The notes beneath the pieces are model-generated. The model did not search any database. It was given only the letters and a program-made list of their open reading frames with translations, and was not told where the DNA came from. DNA of 38,823 nt from an uncultured Clostridia bacterium (GTDB lineage Bacteria > Bacillota > Clostridia > Christensenellales > Borkfalkiaceae), in NCBI GenBank assembly GCA_947627955.1, contig CANQXZ010000011.1, positions 1 through 38,823 on the forward strand. The letters are read 5' to 3'. The position numbers and the translations under genes are program-made. How positions within the stretch are numbered: the stretch's first letter is position 1; each line of letters starts with the position of its first letter. Below are positions 1 through 6,987 of the stretch, in pieces.

Positions 1-33
1 ATCCTACATTTTTTTAGCATGCTTCCTTATCTT

Positions 34-52
34 CCCCCAGTAGTACTGGGGG
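34..52. repeat. Perfect 19-base palindrome (hairpin)
   Basis: The sequence CCCCCAGTAGTACTGGGGG is a perfect inverted repeat with 9-base arms and one central base, followed on the plus strand by TTTAGTTTAG. It could be a weak terminator for a plus-strand gene left of the window, or a subterminal hairpin of an IS200/IS605-type element. No transposase is visible, so its nature is open. Confidence 0.4.
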
Positions 53-81
53 TTTAGTTTAGCTTAAAGCAGCCAAGCGTA

Positions 82-120
82 GCCGCCGCGCGGAAAATTT
101 CCGCGCGGCGGCTGCCTTTT
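82..120 (+). terminator. Strong intrinsic terminator-like hairpin
   Basis: A perfect 15-base inverted repeat (arms 82-96 and 98-112, core GCCGCGCGGAAA) is followed by TGCCTTTTT on the plus strand. The T-run suits a plus-strand transcript entering from the left. On the minus strand the hairpin follows the CobW-like gene ending at 126 but has no T-run after it. It may insulate convergent transcripts. Its arms share CCGCCGCGCGGAA with the hairpin at 6938-6970. Confidence 0.7.
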
Positions 121-125
121 TCATG

Positions 126-1076
126 TCAATAATAAGTCGCCACTACCTGTTCGGGGGGCTCGGCGCGCTCCGCCTTTTCGGCTATCAGCACGGGACCCTT
201 GGAGCGGTAGACCGAGTTGTACTCATAAATTATCTTCGCCGTGACCGTGAGCCAATCCCGCGTTTTGACGTCGCCCGTCGTGCCGTTCAGTTTCACGGCG
301 AACCCGTCGTAGGCTATGTCCGCCTCGCAACACGTCATTATGTGTCTGCCGAGGACTATCTGATCCTTCGGCAGCTTTTTGGAAACGGCGACCATGCCCT
401 TGAACTTCACCTTTTTGCCCACATATTCCATGGGCTTTTCCGCCATTTCGCGGTAGAACCACGCAAAATCCTTGTCCTCTACCTCTATCACGGGCGCGTT
501 CACGTCGAAGGGAAGAGGGTCCTCTATCTCGTCGAACTCGGCTTTGCCGCCCACGTACTCGTACACTATGTCGGGGCGGCGCGAGATGCCGCGCACCGCC
601 TTATGGAACTCGTTCTTGTCGAACTGCGGCTTGAAGCGGTTGAAAACCACCATCTGCGTCATCTGTATCTTGTCGAACACGAGCTGCCGCATGTTCTTGT
701 TGTAGTTCAAAAAGGTGCCCGCGTCGAAGAAGGTCATCATCTGGTTTATCACCCAGCTTTCGGGCATCGCGTCGAAGAACTGCTGTAAAAGCCACGTGCC
801 GTTGTACTCTACCACCACCCTCTCCGCGCGGTATTTGGCGGTGATGGCTTCGAGATTTTCCATATTCAGCTCTTCCGCGCTCTCCAAAGTGACCACAGCC
901 ACGTTGTCCACCTTAAAAAGGTGGGGGTCGTATTCCTCCTCGCCCTCTTCGCAGACGAGCAGCAGAGTGCGTTCGCCGCTGTTCATGCGCGCGTCTTCAA
1001 GCGTCTCCTGAATGAACTTCGTCTTGCCCGATTCGAGAAAGCCGAGAAACAGATAAACCGAAACTTCTTCCTGCAT
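126..1076 (-). CDS. CobW-like GTPase fused to a YcgQ/DUF1980-like C-terminal domain
   Basis: A 316-residue G3E/COG0523-type P-loop protein. The Walker A is GFLESGKT at residues 12-19. The CxCC metal-binding motif typical of CobW metallochaperones is missing, and the usual NKxD position reads like NRFK, so this is a divergent branch. Residues about 190-305 form a second domain containing LGRHIMTCCEAD (242-253), which resembles the CC-AD motif of the C-terminal domain of YcgQ/TIGR03943 proteins; that family partners with YraQ-type permeases. The gene starts 19 bp after the stop of the His-rich CobW gene, with CGGAG as ribosome site, so the two form an operon. A role in metal or small-ligand handling is inferred only. 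The domain assignment is from memory of the motif. Confidence 0.75.
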   Translation of the reverse strand: MQEEVSVYLFLGFLESGKTKFIQETLEDARMNSGERTLLLVCEEGEEEYDPHLFKVDNVAVVTLESAEELNMENLEAITAKYRAERVVVEYNGTWLLQQFFDAMPESWVINQMMTFFDAGTFLNYNKNMRQLVFDKIQMTQMVVFNRFKPQFDKNEFHKAVRGISRRPDIVYEYVGGKAEFDEIEDPLPFDVNAPVIEVEDKDFAWFYREMAEKPMEYVGKKVKFKGMVAVSKKLPKDQIVLGRHIMTCCEADIAYDGFAVKLNGTTGDVKTRDWLTVTAKIIYEYNSVYRSKGPVLIAEKAERAEPPEQVVATYY

Positions 1077-1095
1077 TATTTACTCCGCCGATCCG

Positions 1096-2169
1096 TCATA
1101 CGCCGAAGAGCTCTCTGAGCTCCTCCTCGTCGAGTTTGGAACCTATAACGCACAGCCTGCCCGTATACGCCGCCGCGCCATGCCTTACGTCCGTCTCCCC
1201 GGGCACGTAGTCGAAGTGTATCCACTTGCCGTCCGCGCCCGCAACTATGCCCTTTGCCCTGAGCACGGTGCCGAACCTGACCGCGTCCGTGAGGGAAGAG
1301 AGCGCCTCTTTGAGCTGTTCGGGCGTAAACGCCTTGCTCGTCTCAACGCCCCAGCTCGTGAATACCTCGTCCGCATGATGGTGGTGGTGATGGTGGTGAT
1401 GATGGCATTCCCCGTCGTGGTCGTGGTCGTCGTCTTCTTCGTGCTCATGCTCGTGCTCATGCTCATGTTCATGATCGTGTTCATGATCGTGGTCGTGGTG
1501 ATGATGGCAGCACTCGTCATCGTCGTCGTCCTCGTGGGCGTGTTCGCTGAGGAGGGCGGACAGCTCGTCCTCGAGCGTGTCGGCGTGCTCCATCGCGCCC
1601 AGAAGGGCTTTGCCGTCGAGCTGCTGCCACGGGGTAGTGACTACCGTAGCTTTAGGATTGCGCGCCCTGACGAGCTCCACCGCCGCGGCGAGCTTTTCGG
1701 GGCTCGCAACATCCGCGTGGGAGAACACTATGCACGCCGCGCTGTCTATCTGATCGTTGAAGAACTCTCCGAAGTTCTTCATGTACATCTTGCACTTGTT
1801 GGCGTCCACAACGGTGGTGAACGTGTTTATCTCGGCGTTTTCGAGCCCAGCCTTGGCTACGGCGCGTATCACGTCGGAGAGCTTGCCCACGCCCGAAGGC
1901 TCTATGAGTATGCGGTCGGGGGCGTACTCCTTTTGCACCTTTTTAAGGGCTTCGGCGAAGTCGCCGACGAGCGAGCAGCAGATACAGCCCGAGTTGAGCT
2001 CGTTTATCTTTATGCCCGACTCGGCGAGAAAGCCGCCGTCTACGCCGATTTCGCCGAATTCGTTTTCTATCAGCACGAGCTTTTCGCCCGCGTACGCCTC
2101 TTTAATGAGTTTTTTTATGAGCGTGGTCTTGCCCGCTCCGAGAAAGCCGGAAAAAATATCTATCTTCAT
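1096..2169 (-). CDS. His-rich CobW/COG0523 GTPase, putative metallochaperone
   Basis: A 357-residue G3E GTPase. It has Walker A GFLGAGKT (8-15), the CxCC signature in GCICCS (61-66), and a C-terminal CobW_C region. Residues about 210-265 are almost entirely His, Asp, Glu and Cys, including a run of ten His, as in zinc or nickel chaperones of this family. The family uses GTP hydrolysis to deliver metal to client enzymes; zinc is the likeliest metal but is not shown here. The ATG at 2169 is preferred because GAGG lies 6 nt upstream; a TTG four codons earlier would overlap that site. First gene of the operon with the 126-1076 GTPase. The guanine-specificity site appears as SHAD rather than NKxD. 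Confidence 0.88.
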   Translation of the reverse strand: MKIDIFSGFLGAGKTTLIKKLIKEAYAGEKLVLIENEFGEIGVDGGFLAESGIKINELNSGCICCSLVGDFAEALKKVQKEYAPDRILIEPSGVGKLSDVIRAVAKAGLENAEINTFTTVVDANKCKMYMKNFGEFFNDQIDSAACIVFSHADVASPEKLAAAVELVRARNPKATVVTTPWQQLDGKALLGAMEHADTLEDELSALLSEHAHEDDDDDECCHHHHDHDHEHDHEHEHEHEHEHEEDDDHDHDGECHHHHHHHHHHADEVFTSWGVETSKAFTPEQLKEALSSLTDAVRFGTVLRAKGIVAGADGKWIHFDYVPGETDVRHGAAAYTGRLCVIGSKLDEEELRELFGV

Positions 2170-2247
2170 TTTACACCTCAATATATTTATAACCCCTTTT
2201 TGCCGCCGATTAACAAAAAGTTTGCAAATATCTTATTAAAGTCACTT

Positions 2248-2276
2248 AAAAGCCCCCCGGCGCGCCGGAGGGCTTT
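2248..2276. terminator. Bidirectional intrinsic terminator
   Basis: AAAA, then an inverted repeat built around CCGGCGCGCCGG with AGCCC/GGGCT outer stem and one C-A mismatch, then TTTT. It follows the DUF2188 gene on the minus strand and separates it from the CobW operon. Confidence 0.8.
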
Positions 2277-2285
2277 TCGGTCCAT

Positions 2286-3185
2286 TCAGGATTTTTTATT
2301 GTAAGTGGTCTTTCTTATGGATCCGTCAACCTTGTGGATCTGTATTCTGCCGTCCTGATTGCCCGCAAGGGTCTTGGCGTATTCGATGGCTTCCGCCTGC
2401 GTGTCGAACAGCTTTACCGCCTTGTCGGCTTTGGCTGCCTTTACCTGCCACTTGCCGTCCGAGGCGCGCTTGGAAACGTGATACACCTTGGTGGGAGCGG
2501 CTTTTGCCGCCGTATCCGCCGCGACGGGCTTTGCCTGCGCCTTGCTGTCAGCCTTTGCCGCCGTATCCGTCTTCTTGGCGGCGGGAGCCTTCTTCTCTGC
2601 GGGCTTTTTGTCCGTAGCTTCGGCTTTCTTCACCGCAGCGGGCTTTGCCGCGTCCGTCTTCTTTGCAGCGGGCTTTCTCTTTGCCGCGGGCTTTGCAGCA
2701 GCGTCTGCGGGAGCCGCTTCCTTTGCGGCGGTCTTATTCTCTTTCACGGGTTCCTCCTCGGGCTTCTCTTCGGACTCTTCCACGGGAGCGGGCTCTTCGG
2801 CCTTTTCCTCTTCTTCGGCGGGAGCTTCTTCCTCTTCGGCGGGCTCCTCAACGGGGGCGGGTTCCTCTTCGGGCTCTTCCTCGGGTTCTTCGGCGGGAGC
2901 GGGCTCCTCAGCCTTTACTTCTTCCTCGGCGGGAGCTTCTTCCTCTTCGGCGGGCTCCTCCTCGGGCTCTTCAACGGGGGCGGGTTCCTCAGCCTTTACT
3001 TCCTCCTCGGCGGGAGCCGGTGCAGCCTCGACGGGCGCCGCCTTCTCCTCCTTATTCTTCTTGCCCTTGGACGCCACTACGATTATGCAGATTATCACTG
3101 CCACCGCGAGAACGGCGATAAGCACCCACATCCAATTGGCGAGATAGAAGGTCTCGGCTTTGAACCAATTTGTCAACTTGTCCAT
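2286..3185 (-). CDS. Membrane-anchored Glu/Pro/Ala-rich protein with C-terminal DUF2188 domain
   Basis: A 299-residue protein. A single transmembrane segment lies near residues 18-38, followed by KGKKNK, which suggests the rest is cytoplasmic. Residues about 50-150 consist of imperfect repeats rich in EEP, APAEEE and KAEEPAPVEE. Residues about 150-230 are a Lys/Ala/Pro-rich linker resembling histone H1-like tails. The last 65 residues (VYHVSKR, GKWQVK, FDTQAEAIEYA, GRIQIHKVDGSIR) match the DUF2188 pattern of a small beta-alpha domain. Function is unknown; tethering a basic, possibly nucleic-acid-binding tail to the membrane is speculation. ATG with TGAGGT upstream. It has its own promoter and terminator and is monocistronic. 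Confidence 0.85.
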   Translation of the reverse strand: MDKLTNWFKAETFYLANWMWVLIAVLAVAVIICIIVVASKGKKNKEEKAAPVEAAPAPAEEEVKAEEPAPVEEPEEEPAEEEEAPAEEEVKAEEPAPAEEPEEEPEEEPAPVEEPAEEEEAPAEEEEKAEEPAPVEESEEKPEEEPVKENKTAAKEAAPADAAAKPAAKRKPAAKKTDAAKPAAVKKAEATDKKPAEKKAPAAKKTDTAAKADSKAQAKPVAADTAAKAAPTKVYHVSKRASDGKWQVKAAKADKAVKLFDTQAEAIEYAKTLAGNQDGRIQIHKVDGSIRKTTYNKKS

Positions 3186-3214
3186 AAGAATACCTCATAT
3201 GTTATATTTTCTCT

Positions 3215-3243
3215 ATTTTATAATAAAAACGCCCCAAAATCAA
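3215..3243 (-). promoter_or_regulatory. Sigma-A promoter of the DUF2188 gene
   Basis: On the minus strand TTGATT (3238-3243) and TAAAAT (3215-3220) are 17 bp apart, about 30 bp upstream of the start codon at 3185. Confidence 0.65.
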
Positions 3244-3277
3244 GTAAATTATGAAAATATTTAAATTTTTATGTAAT

Positions 3278-3475
3278 TTATTTACAGCCGTGGCACTCTG
3301 AACACCTGCCGCTGCAATTTTTGGCGGGTTTGCCCGTCGCGGAGTACATTTTTCCGCACCACAGCCGCTCCGCGGGGAGCTTGCAGTCGGGGCAGACCGC
3401 GCCGTCGGCGTGGGACTTCACGAGTTCGTCGAACACCTTTCCGCACCGCGGACACTTGAATTGCAATAGAGGCAT
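3278..3475 (-). CDS. FmdB-type zinc ribbon protein
   Basis: A 65-residue protein beginning MPLLQFKCPRCGKVFDELV with a second CPDC pair, the two-CxxC zinc ribbon of the FmdB/CxxC_CxxC_SSSS family. The tail holds five more Cys in CSGRCSECHGCK, which could bind another metal or cluster. Family members are small putative regulatory proteins of uncertain role. The start lies 2 nt after the corA stop, so it is the distal gene of a corA operon. No terminator hairpin is seen after the stop, only A+T-rich DNA. Confidence 0.85.
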   Translation of the reverse strand: MPLLQFKCPRCGKVFDELVKSHADGAVCPDCKLPAERLWCGKMYSATGKPAKNCSGRCSECHGCK

Positions 3476-3477
3476 GG

Positions 3478-4494
3478 CTATCTTCTGTCCTTTTTGTCCT
3501 TTTTATCTTTTTTCTGTCTCTTGCGCCCGGCCGCGCCCGCGGGACGCCCGAAGGAGGGCGCCTTCAAAATTATCACGGCTATCGCCGCGGTGAGCGCGAG
3601 CGCGCCCGCGATGACCAGCCAGAACCAGCCCGTCATGTAAAATTTTATGCCGCTCTGGAAGGGAACGGGCATATTCATTCCCCAGAATCCCGCTATCATA
3701 GTGGGCACCGCGAGCAGAATGGTTATTATGGTGAGCTTGCGCATCGCGTCGTTGGAGTTGTTGGATATCACCGAGCCGTAGGCGTCCATCGTGACGCTTA
3801 AAATGCTCTTATAGATATTGCAGGTCTCCATCGCCTGCCTCGTCTCTATCCCGACGTCCTCGCTCAGATCCTGCAATTCCTCGTGGGAAGCCACCGCCTC
3901 CGCCTTGGAGAGCTTCACGTGCACCCTGTCGTTCGCCGAGAGGGAGGTGGAAAAATACACGAGGGAGTTTTGCAGATCGAGGAGCTTGATTATCTCCGAA
4001 TTCCGCATCGTCCTGCCCATTTCCGCCTGTATGCGGTGGTTTTTGCGGTCTATCTGTTTGAGGCAGTACAAAAACCGCGTGGAATTTCCCAGCATGAAGG
4101 TGAGCGCAAAGTGCACGGGCTTGTCGCAGTACACCTTTTCCCTGCCCGTTATGAAGTCTTTGAGCACGGTGTTGCCCTTCAGACACACGGTTATTATGCA
4201 CTTTTTGTTGTATATCACGGCAAGGGGGAGGGTGGTATAGCTGTCTCCGCTCGCGCCCTCCTCTATTATGGGGCAGTCCACTATGAACATGCTGCACCCG
4301 TCGTCTATCTCCACGCGGGCGCGCTCCTCTTCGTCAAGGGCGGCTTTTATCATGTCCTCGCCCACTCCCGCGCAAGCCGCAACTTCTTCGCACTCGTCGT
4401 CCGTCGGGTTGACCATATCCACCCAGCAGCCCTCCGCGAACGCGGACATCTTTTCAAGCCCGCCGCCTGCGGCGTTCGCAAAAAAATTGACCAT
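3478..4494 (-). CDS. corA: CorA-family divalent cation transporter
   Basis: A 338-residue CorA-like channel. It has a soluble N-terminal domain, a long helical stretch, then two C-terminal membrane helices separated by a loop with the GMN signature (FWGMNMPVP) that forms the pore selectivity filter. The protein ends in a very basic KKDKKDKKDRR tail. Magnesium is the usual substrate; cobalt or nickel are alternatives, and some GMN proteins export ions. ATG at 4494 is chosen because GAGGTG lies 6 nt before it; the in-frame GTG at 4503 is part of that site. Likely co-transcribed with the FmdB-like gene. Confidence 0.9.
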   Translation of the reverse strand: MVNFFANAAGGGLEKMSAFAEGCWVDMVNPTDDECEEVAACAGVGEDMIKAALDEEERARVEIDDGCSMFIVDCPIIEEGASGDSYTTLPLAVIYNKKCIITVCLKGNTVLKDFITGREKVYCDKPVHFALTFMLGNSTRFLYCLKQIDRKNHRIQAEMGRTMRNSEIIKLLDLQNSLVYFSTSLSANDRVHVKLSKAEAVASHEELQDLSEDVGIETRQAMETCNIYKSILSVTMDAYGSVISNNSNDAMRKLTIITILLAVPTMIAGFWGMNMPVPFQSGIKFYMTGWFWLVIAGALALTAAIAVIILKAPSFGRPAGAAGRKRQKKDKKDKKDRR

Positions 4495-4546
4495 CTCTTT
4501 CACCTCGCTAAGTTATTTTTTCACGAAAACGCAACACGTTCCCGCA

Positions 4547-4576
4547 AAATAAAAATGCACGGAATCGATCCGTGCA
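4547..4576 (-). terminator. Intrinsic terminator after the M1 peptidase gene
   Basis: TGCACGGA and TCCGTGCA (4556-4563 and 4569-4576) form an 8-bp stem with a 5-nt loop, followed on the minus strand by TTTTTATTTT. The 150 bp between it and the peptidase stop (4577-4728) is A+T-rich with no gene that I can support. Confidence 0.75.
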
Positions 4577-4728
4577 AATTTGACTTACAAGGCTTCATTC
4601 GTACGGATTCAGATTATGTTTTGCGTTTTACTTTGATATGGGTCTTCCATGTTTATTCCCTTTATTCCAAGTTACGATACAATTATATCCCATAGTTTTG
4701 CATTTGGCAAGTTTTTTATCCCGAAAAA

Positions 4729-6177
4729 TCATATGAGAATTTTTCCGTCTATGAAGGAGGAGAACAGCCCTTCCACGTCGCCCTCCGCCGCGAACGCCGC
4801 AATGAGCGATTCGGGGGAAGCTATCCTGCCGCAGTTGTCCTCAAAATAGCTTTTGAGGCAGGCGAAAAACTTCTTGTCGCCGAGGGATTTCCTCAGGGTG
4901 TCGAAGAGGAGCAGTCCCTTGTTGTAGGTGATATTATTGTATTCGAGTTCGCTCTGATAGGTGCCGAGGTTCCTCGTCATAGTGGTGTCCGCCTCGCCGT
5001 TGAGCTGGCTGTACACCGTGAAAAACGCCCTGTAAGAGCGGGTCGCCGCCCCGACTATCCCCGTGCGCGTATAGCCGTATACGGGGTGGTTTTCGAAGAA
5101 CGCCGCCGTGGAGTACTCCGCCAGCCCCTCGTCCTGCCACGGCGAAGTCAGCTGGTTGCTGCCGACCATGGCGTACCACCATTGGTGGGCGGTCTCGTGC
5201 ACTATCGTGTAGGCGCTGTCCTGCACGGTCTGCCCCGAAGCTATCATAGTCAGCCCGGGATACTCCATTCCGCCGTAGCAAAAACCCGTCTGCACCACCG
5301 AAAGGGTGGGATACGCGTATTCCCCGAAGGTCTCGGAAAAGTATTCGAGGCTCTCGGCGGCGGCAGCCGCGCTCGTCTCCGCGCCCGAGTCGGCGGTGTA
5401 GTAATAGGTTATCTTCTTGCCGCACGCCTCCTTTTCCACGGTCTGGAAGCGCTCGGAGAGCACGGCGGCGAAATCGCGGGCGTTCAAAAGCTCGTATTCT
5501 GATTTTTTCCTGCCCTCTGCCACGCTCTCCCCCGTAAGCTGCCCGCTCGCGGCTATCGTATAGCTTTCGGGCACGTCGAAAGTTACCCTGTAATCCGCGC
5601 AGTCCGACACGAACGGGTCGCCGCACGAATAGTAGGGGCACTCTATGAACCCCTCGCGGGAATAGGCGCAGAGGATCGGATAGAAATTCCCCAGATTGAC
5701 GGTGTTCGCCGTGACGCCCGTGCGGTGGTTTATCTTCGCGAGCGAGAGGGTGTAGCCTATCTTGACGCTCACGCTGCCGTCGGGATACACGGGTGAAGCG
5801 AGGTTGACGGTGAGCACGTTTTCGTCCTCGCCGCCCACCGTCCAGCCCGCGCAGTTTTCCACGTTCTGTATCTCCATGCCGCCGTAGCTTGCGCCCGCAT
5901 AGTAGGCGCGGCTCTCGTAAGTCTTGGAGACGGGCTTGAATTTGGCGTCTTGCCTGTACGCGTTGCCGTAGAGATTGAACTTCAGATCGCTTATCTCGTT
6001 GCCCGTATCGTTCACGAAGGTGAGCTCCGCCGTTCCCGTGAGCGCGCCTGCGCCGTCGTAGGAAGCGTATATCTCGTACGACAAACGGGGCTGCGTTTTG
6101 CCGCCCGAACAGGCGGTAATCCCCGCCGCCCCCGCGCAAAGACCGAGTATTACAAGAAAGGACAATAATTTTTTCAC
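4729..6177 (-). CDS. M1-family zinc metallopeptidase, lipoprotein
   Basis: A 482-residue predicted lipoprotein. A signal peptide with lipobox GITAC puts the lipidated Cys at residue 23, so it should sit on the outer face of the cytoplasmic membrane. The gluzincin catalytic site is HETAH (327-331) with the third ligand E350 in WQDEGLAEY, and the GAMEN-like substrate loop reads GGMEYP (302-307). The N-terminal half fits the beta-sandwich domain of aminopeptidase N relatives. It is shorter than full M1 aminopeptidases because the large C-terminal helical domain is lacking. Start is GTG with GAGAGG 6 nt upstream. It is divergent from the nitrilase-like gene and ends at a clear terminator. Confidence 0.9.
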   Translation of the reverse strand: MKKLLSFLVILGLCAGAAGITACSGGKTQPRLSYEIYASYDGAGALTGTAELTFVNDTGNEISDLKFNLYGNAYRQDAKFKPVSKTYESRAYYAGASYGGMEIQNVENCAGWTVGGEDENVLTVNLASPVYPDGSVSVKIGYTLSLAKINHRTGVTANTVNLGNFYPILCAYSREGFIECPYYSCGDPFVSDCADYRVTFDVPESYTIAASGQLTGESVAEGRKKSEYELLNARDFAAVLSERFQTVEKEACGKKITYYYTADSGAETSAAAAAESLEYFSETFGEYAYPTLSVVQTGFCYGGMEYPGLTMIASGQTVQDSAYTIVHETAHQWWYAMVGSNQLTSPWQDEGLAEYSTAAFFENHPVYGYTRTGIVGAATRSYRAFFTVYSQLNGEADTTMTRNLGTYQSELEYNNITYNKGLLLFDTLRKSLGDKKFFACLKSYFEDNCGRIASPESLIAAFAAEGDVEGLFSSFIDGKILI

Positions 6178-6232
6178 GAAACACCTCTCAACACCGATAT
6201 TCTATGCCGCAAACCGCGCGGATAAACCTCTT

Positions 6233-6262
6233 TTAACATATTTCAGCCGCCCGAAATAAAAT
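6233..6262 (+). promoter_or_regulatory. Promoter of the nitrilase-like gene, predicted leaderless
   Basis: TTAACA (6233-6238) and TAAAAT (6257-6262), 18 bp apart. The -10 box ends 7 nt before the ATG at 6270 and no Shine-Dalgarno sequence is present, so transcription should start at or next to the start codon. Confidence 0.5.
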
Positions 6263-6269
6263 ATACGGT

Positions 6270-6929
6270 ATGATATTCTGCGTTGTGAGCGAGGGCGGGC
6301 TTGCGGGCGCGGCGTTGCCCGAGTGCGATGTGGCGGTGTTCGGCTTCGGCGGGCTGGGCGAGGTGGACTTCGAAAAGGAGTTGAAAGGTGACAGCGAAAA
6401 GTTCGAGGAGGCGGCGAAGCTCTCCCGCAGCGCGGCGTGCGGCGTCGTCTGCGCCTGCCGCACCGTCACCCGCGGGCTCTGCCGTAAATCCGTGGCGGTG
6501 GCGGACAGGGGAAAGCTCCTCGGCATCTCGGACATGAACCACGTGCTCGACGGCGAGGAATTCAAGAGCGGCGTGGGGCTGGGCTTTTACAGGGTGAACG
6601 GCTGCAAGATAGGGCTGTGTATCGAAAACGACCTCCTCTTCCCCGACACCTTCAAGGCGCTCTCCCTCTGCGGCTGTAACGCAATAGTGGCGGTATTGGA
6701 GGAGCTGAAAGACGGGATCCCGCCCCTTCTGATTCGCGCGTACGCCTATCTGTACGGCGTGCCCGTGATAATGTGCGCGGGCAAGACGGCGTACTTTGCC
6801 GACGTCTCGGGGGCGATAGCCTCCTCGGCGCAAACGGCGAGCCTTTTCGAGATAAACGCGCGCAACAACTACCACATAGTGACGACCCGCACGCGCGGGA
6901 TCTTTTCCGAACTGAAACAGGACTACTGA
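6270..6929 (+). CDS. Carbon-nitrogen hydrolase (nitrilase-like) protein, probably catalytically impaired
   Basis: A 219-residue protein with a partial nitrilase-superfamily pattern: VNGCKIGLCIENDLLFPDTF (109-128) matches the strand and loop carrying the nucleophilic Cys (C117). Two of the three Glu-Lys-Cys catalytic positions look replaced. The usual PE after the second strand reads as GFGG, and the usual K-x-H motif (as in YRKIHL) reads SDMNHV, with Met in place of Lys. It may be a non-catalytic or re-purposed relative; the fold assignment rests on one clear motif. It is the only plus-strand gene among minus-strand neighbours left of the origin, and is convergent with parB across a bidirectional terminator. 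Confidence 0.6.
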   Translation: MIFCVVSEGGLAGAALPECDVAVFGFGGLGEVDFEKELKGDSEKFEEAAKLSRSAACGVVCACRTVTRGLCRKSVAVADRGKLLGISDMNHVLDGEEFKSGVGLGFYRVNGCKIGLCIENDLLFPDTFKALSLCGCNAIVAVLEELKDGIPPLLIRAYAYLYGVPVIMCAGKTAYFADVSGAIASSAQTASLFEINARNNYHIVTTRTRGIFSELKQDY

Positions 6930-6932
6930 ATC

Positions 6933-6980
6933 AAAAAGCCCGCCGCGCGGAAGTGTTCCGCGCGGCGGGCGACGCCTTTT
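6933..6980. terminator. parB: Bidirectional terminator between the nitrilase-like gene and parB
   Basis: AAAAA, 15-base arms (6938-6952 and 6956-6970, GCCCGCCGCGCGGAA and its complement), then GACGCCTTTT. The T-run directly adjoins the hairpin on the minus strand, so it mainly terminates parB. Confidence 0.85.
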
Positions 6981-6987
6981 GCCGTCT

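Noticed and set aside
1180..2304. Long plus-strand frame opposite the His-rich CobW gene
   Set aside because: Its Val/Met-rich runs are the reverse complement of His codons; the minus-strand frame carries the recognisable GTPase motifs.
2750..3020. Tandem DNA repeats that could look like a CRISPR array
   Set aside because: The repeats are imperfect, stay in one reading frame, have no unique spacers, and encode the EEP/APAEEE stalk.
2334..3254. Three long plus-strand frames opposite the DUF2188 gene
   Set aside because: They are low-complexity Gly/Leu/Ser or Arg/Pro shadows of the repetitive acidic region and have no ribosome sites.
4577..4728. Possible tRNA remnant or small RNA after the M1 peptidase gene
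   Set aside because: No cloverleaf, CCA end or clear promoter and hairpin pair is found; only A+T-rich DNA.
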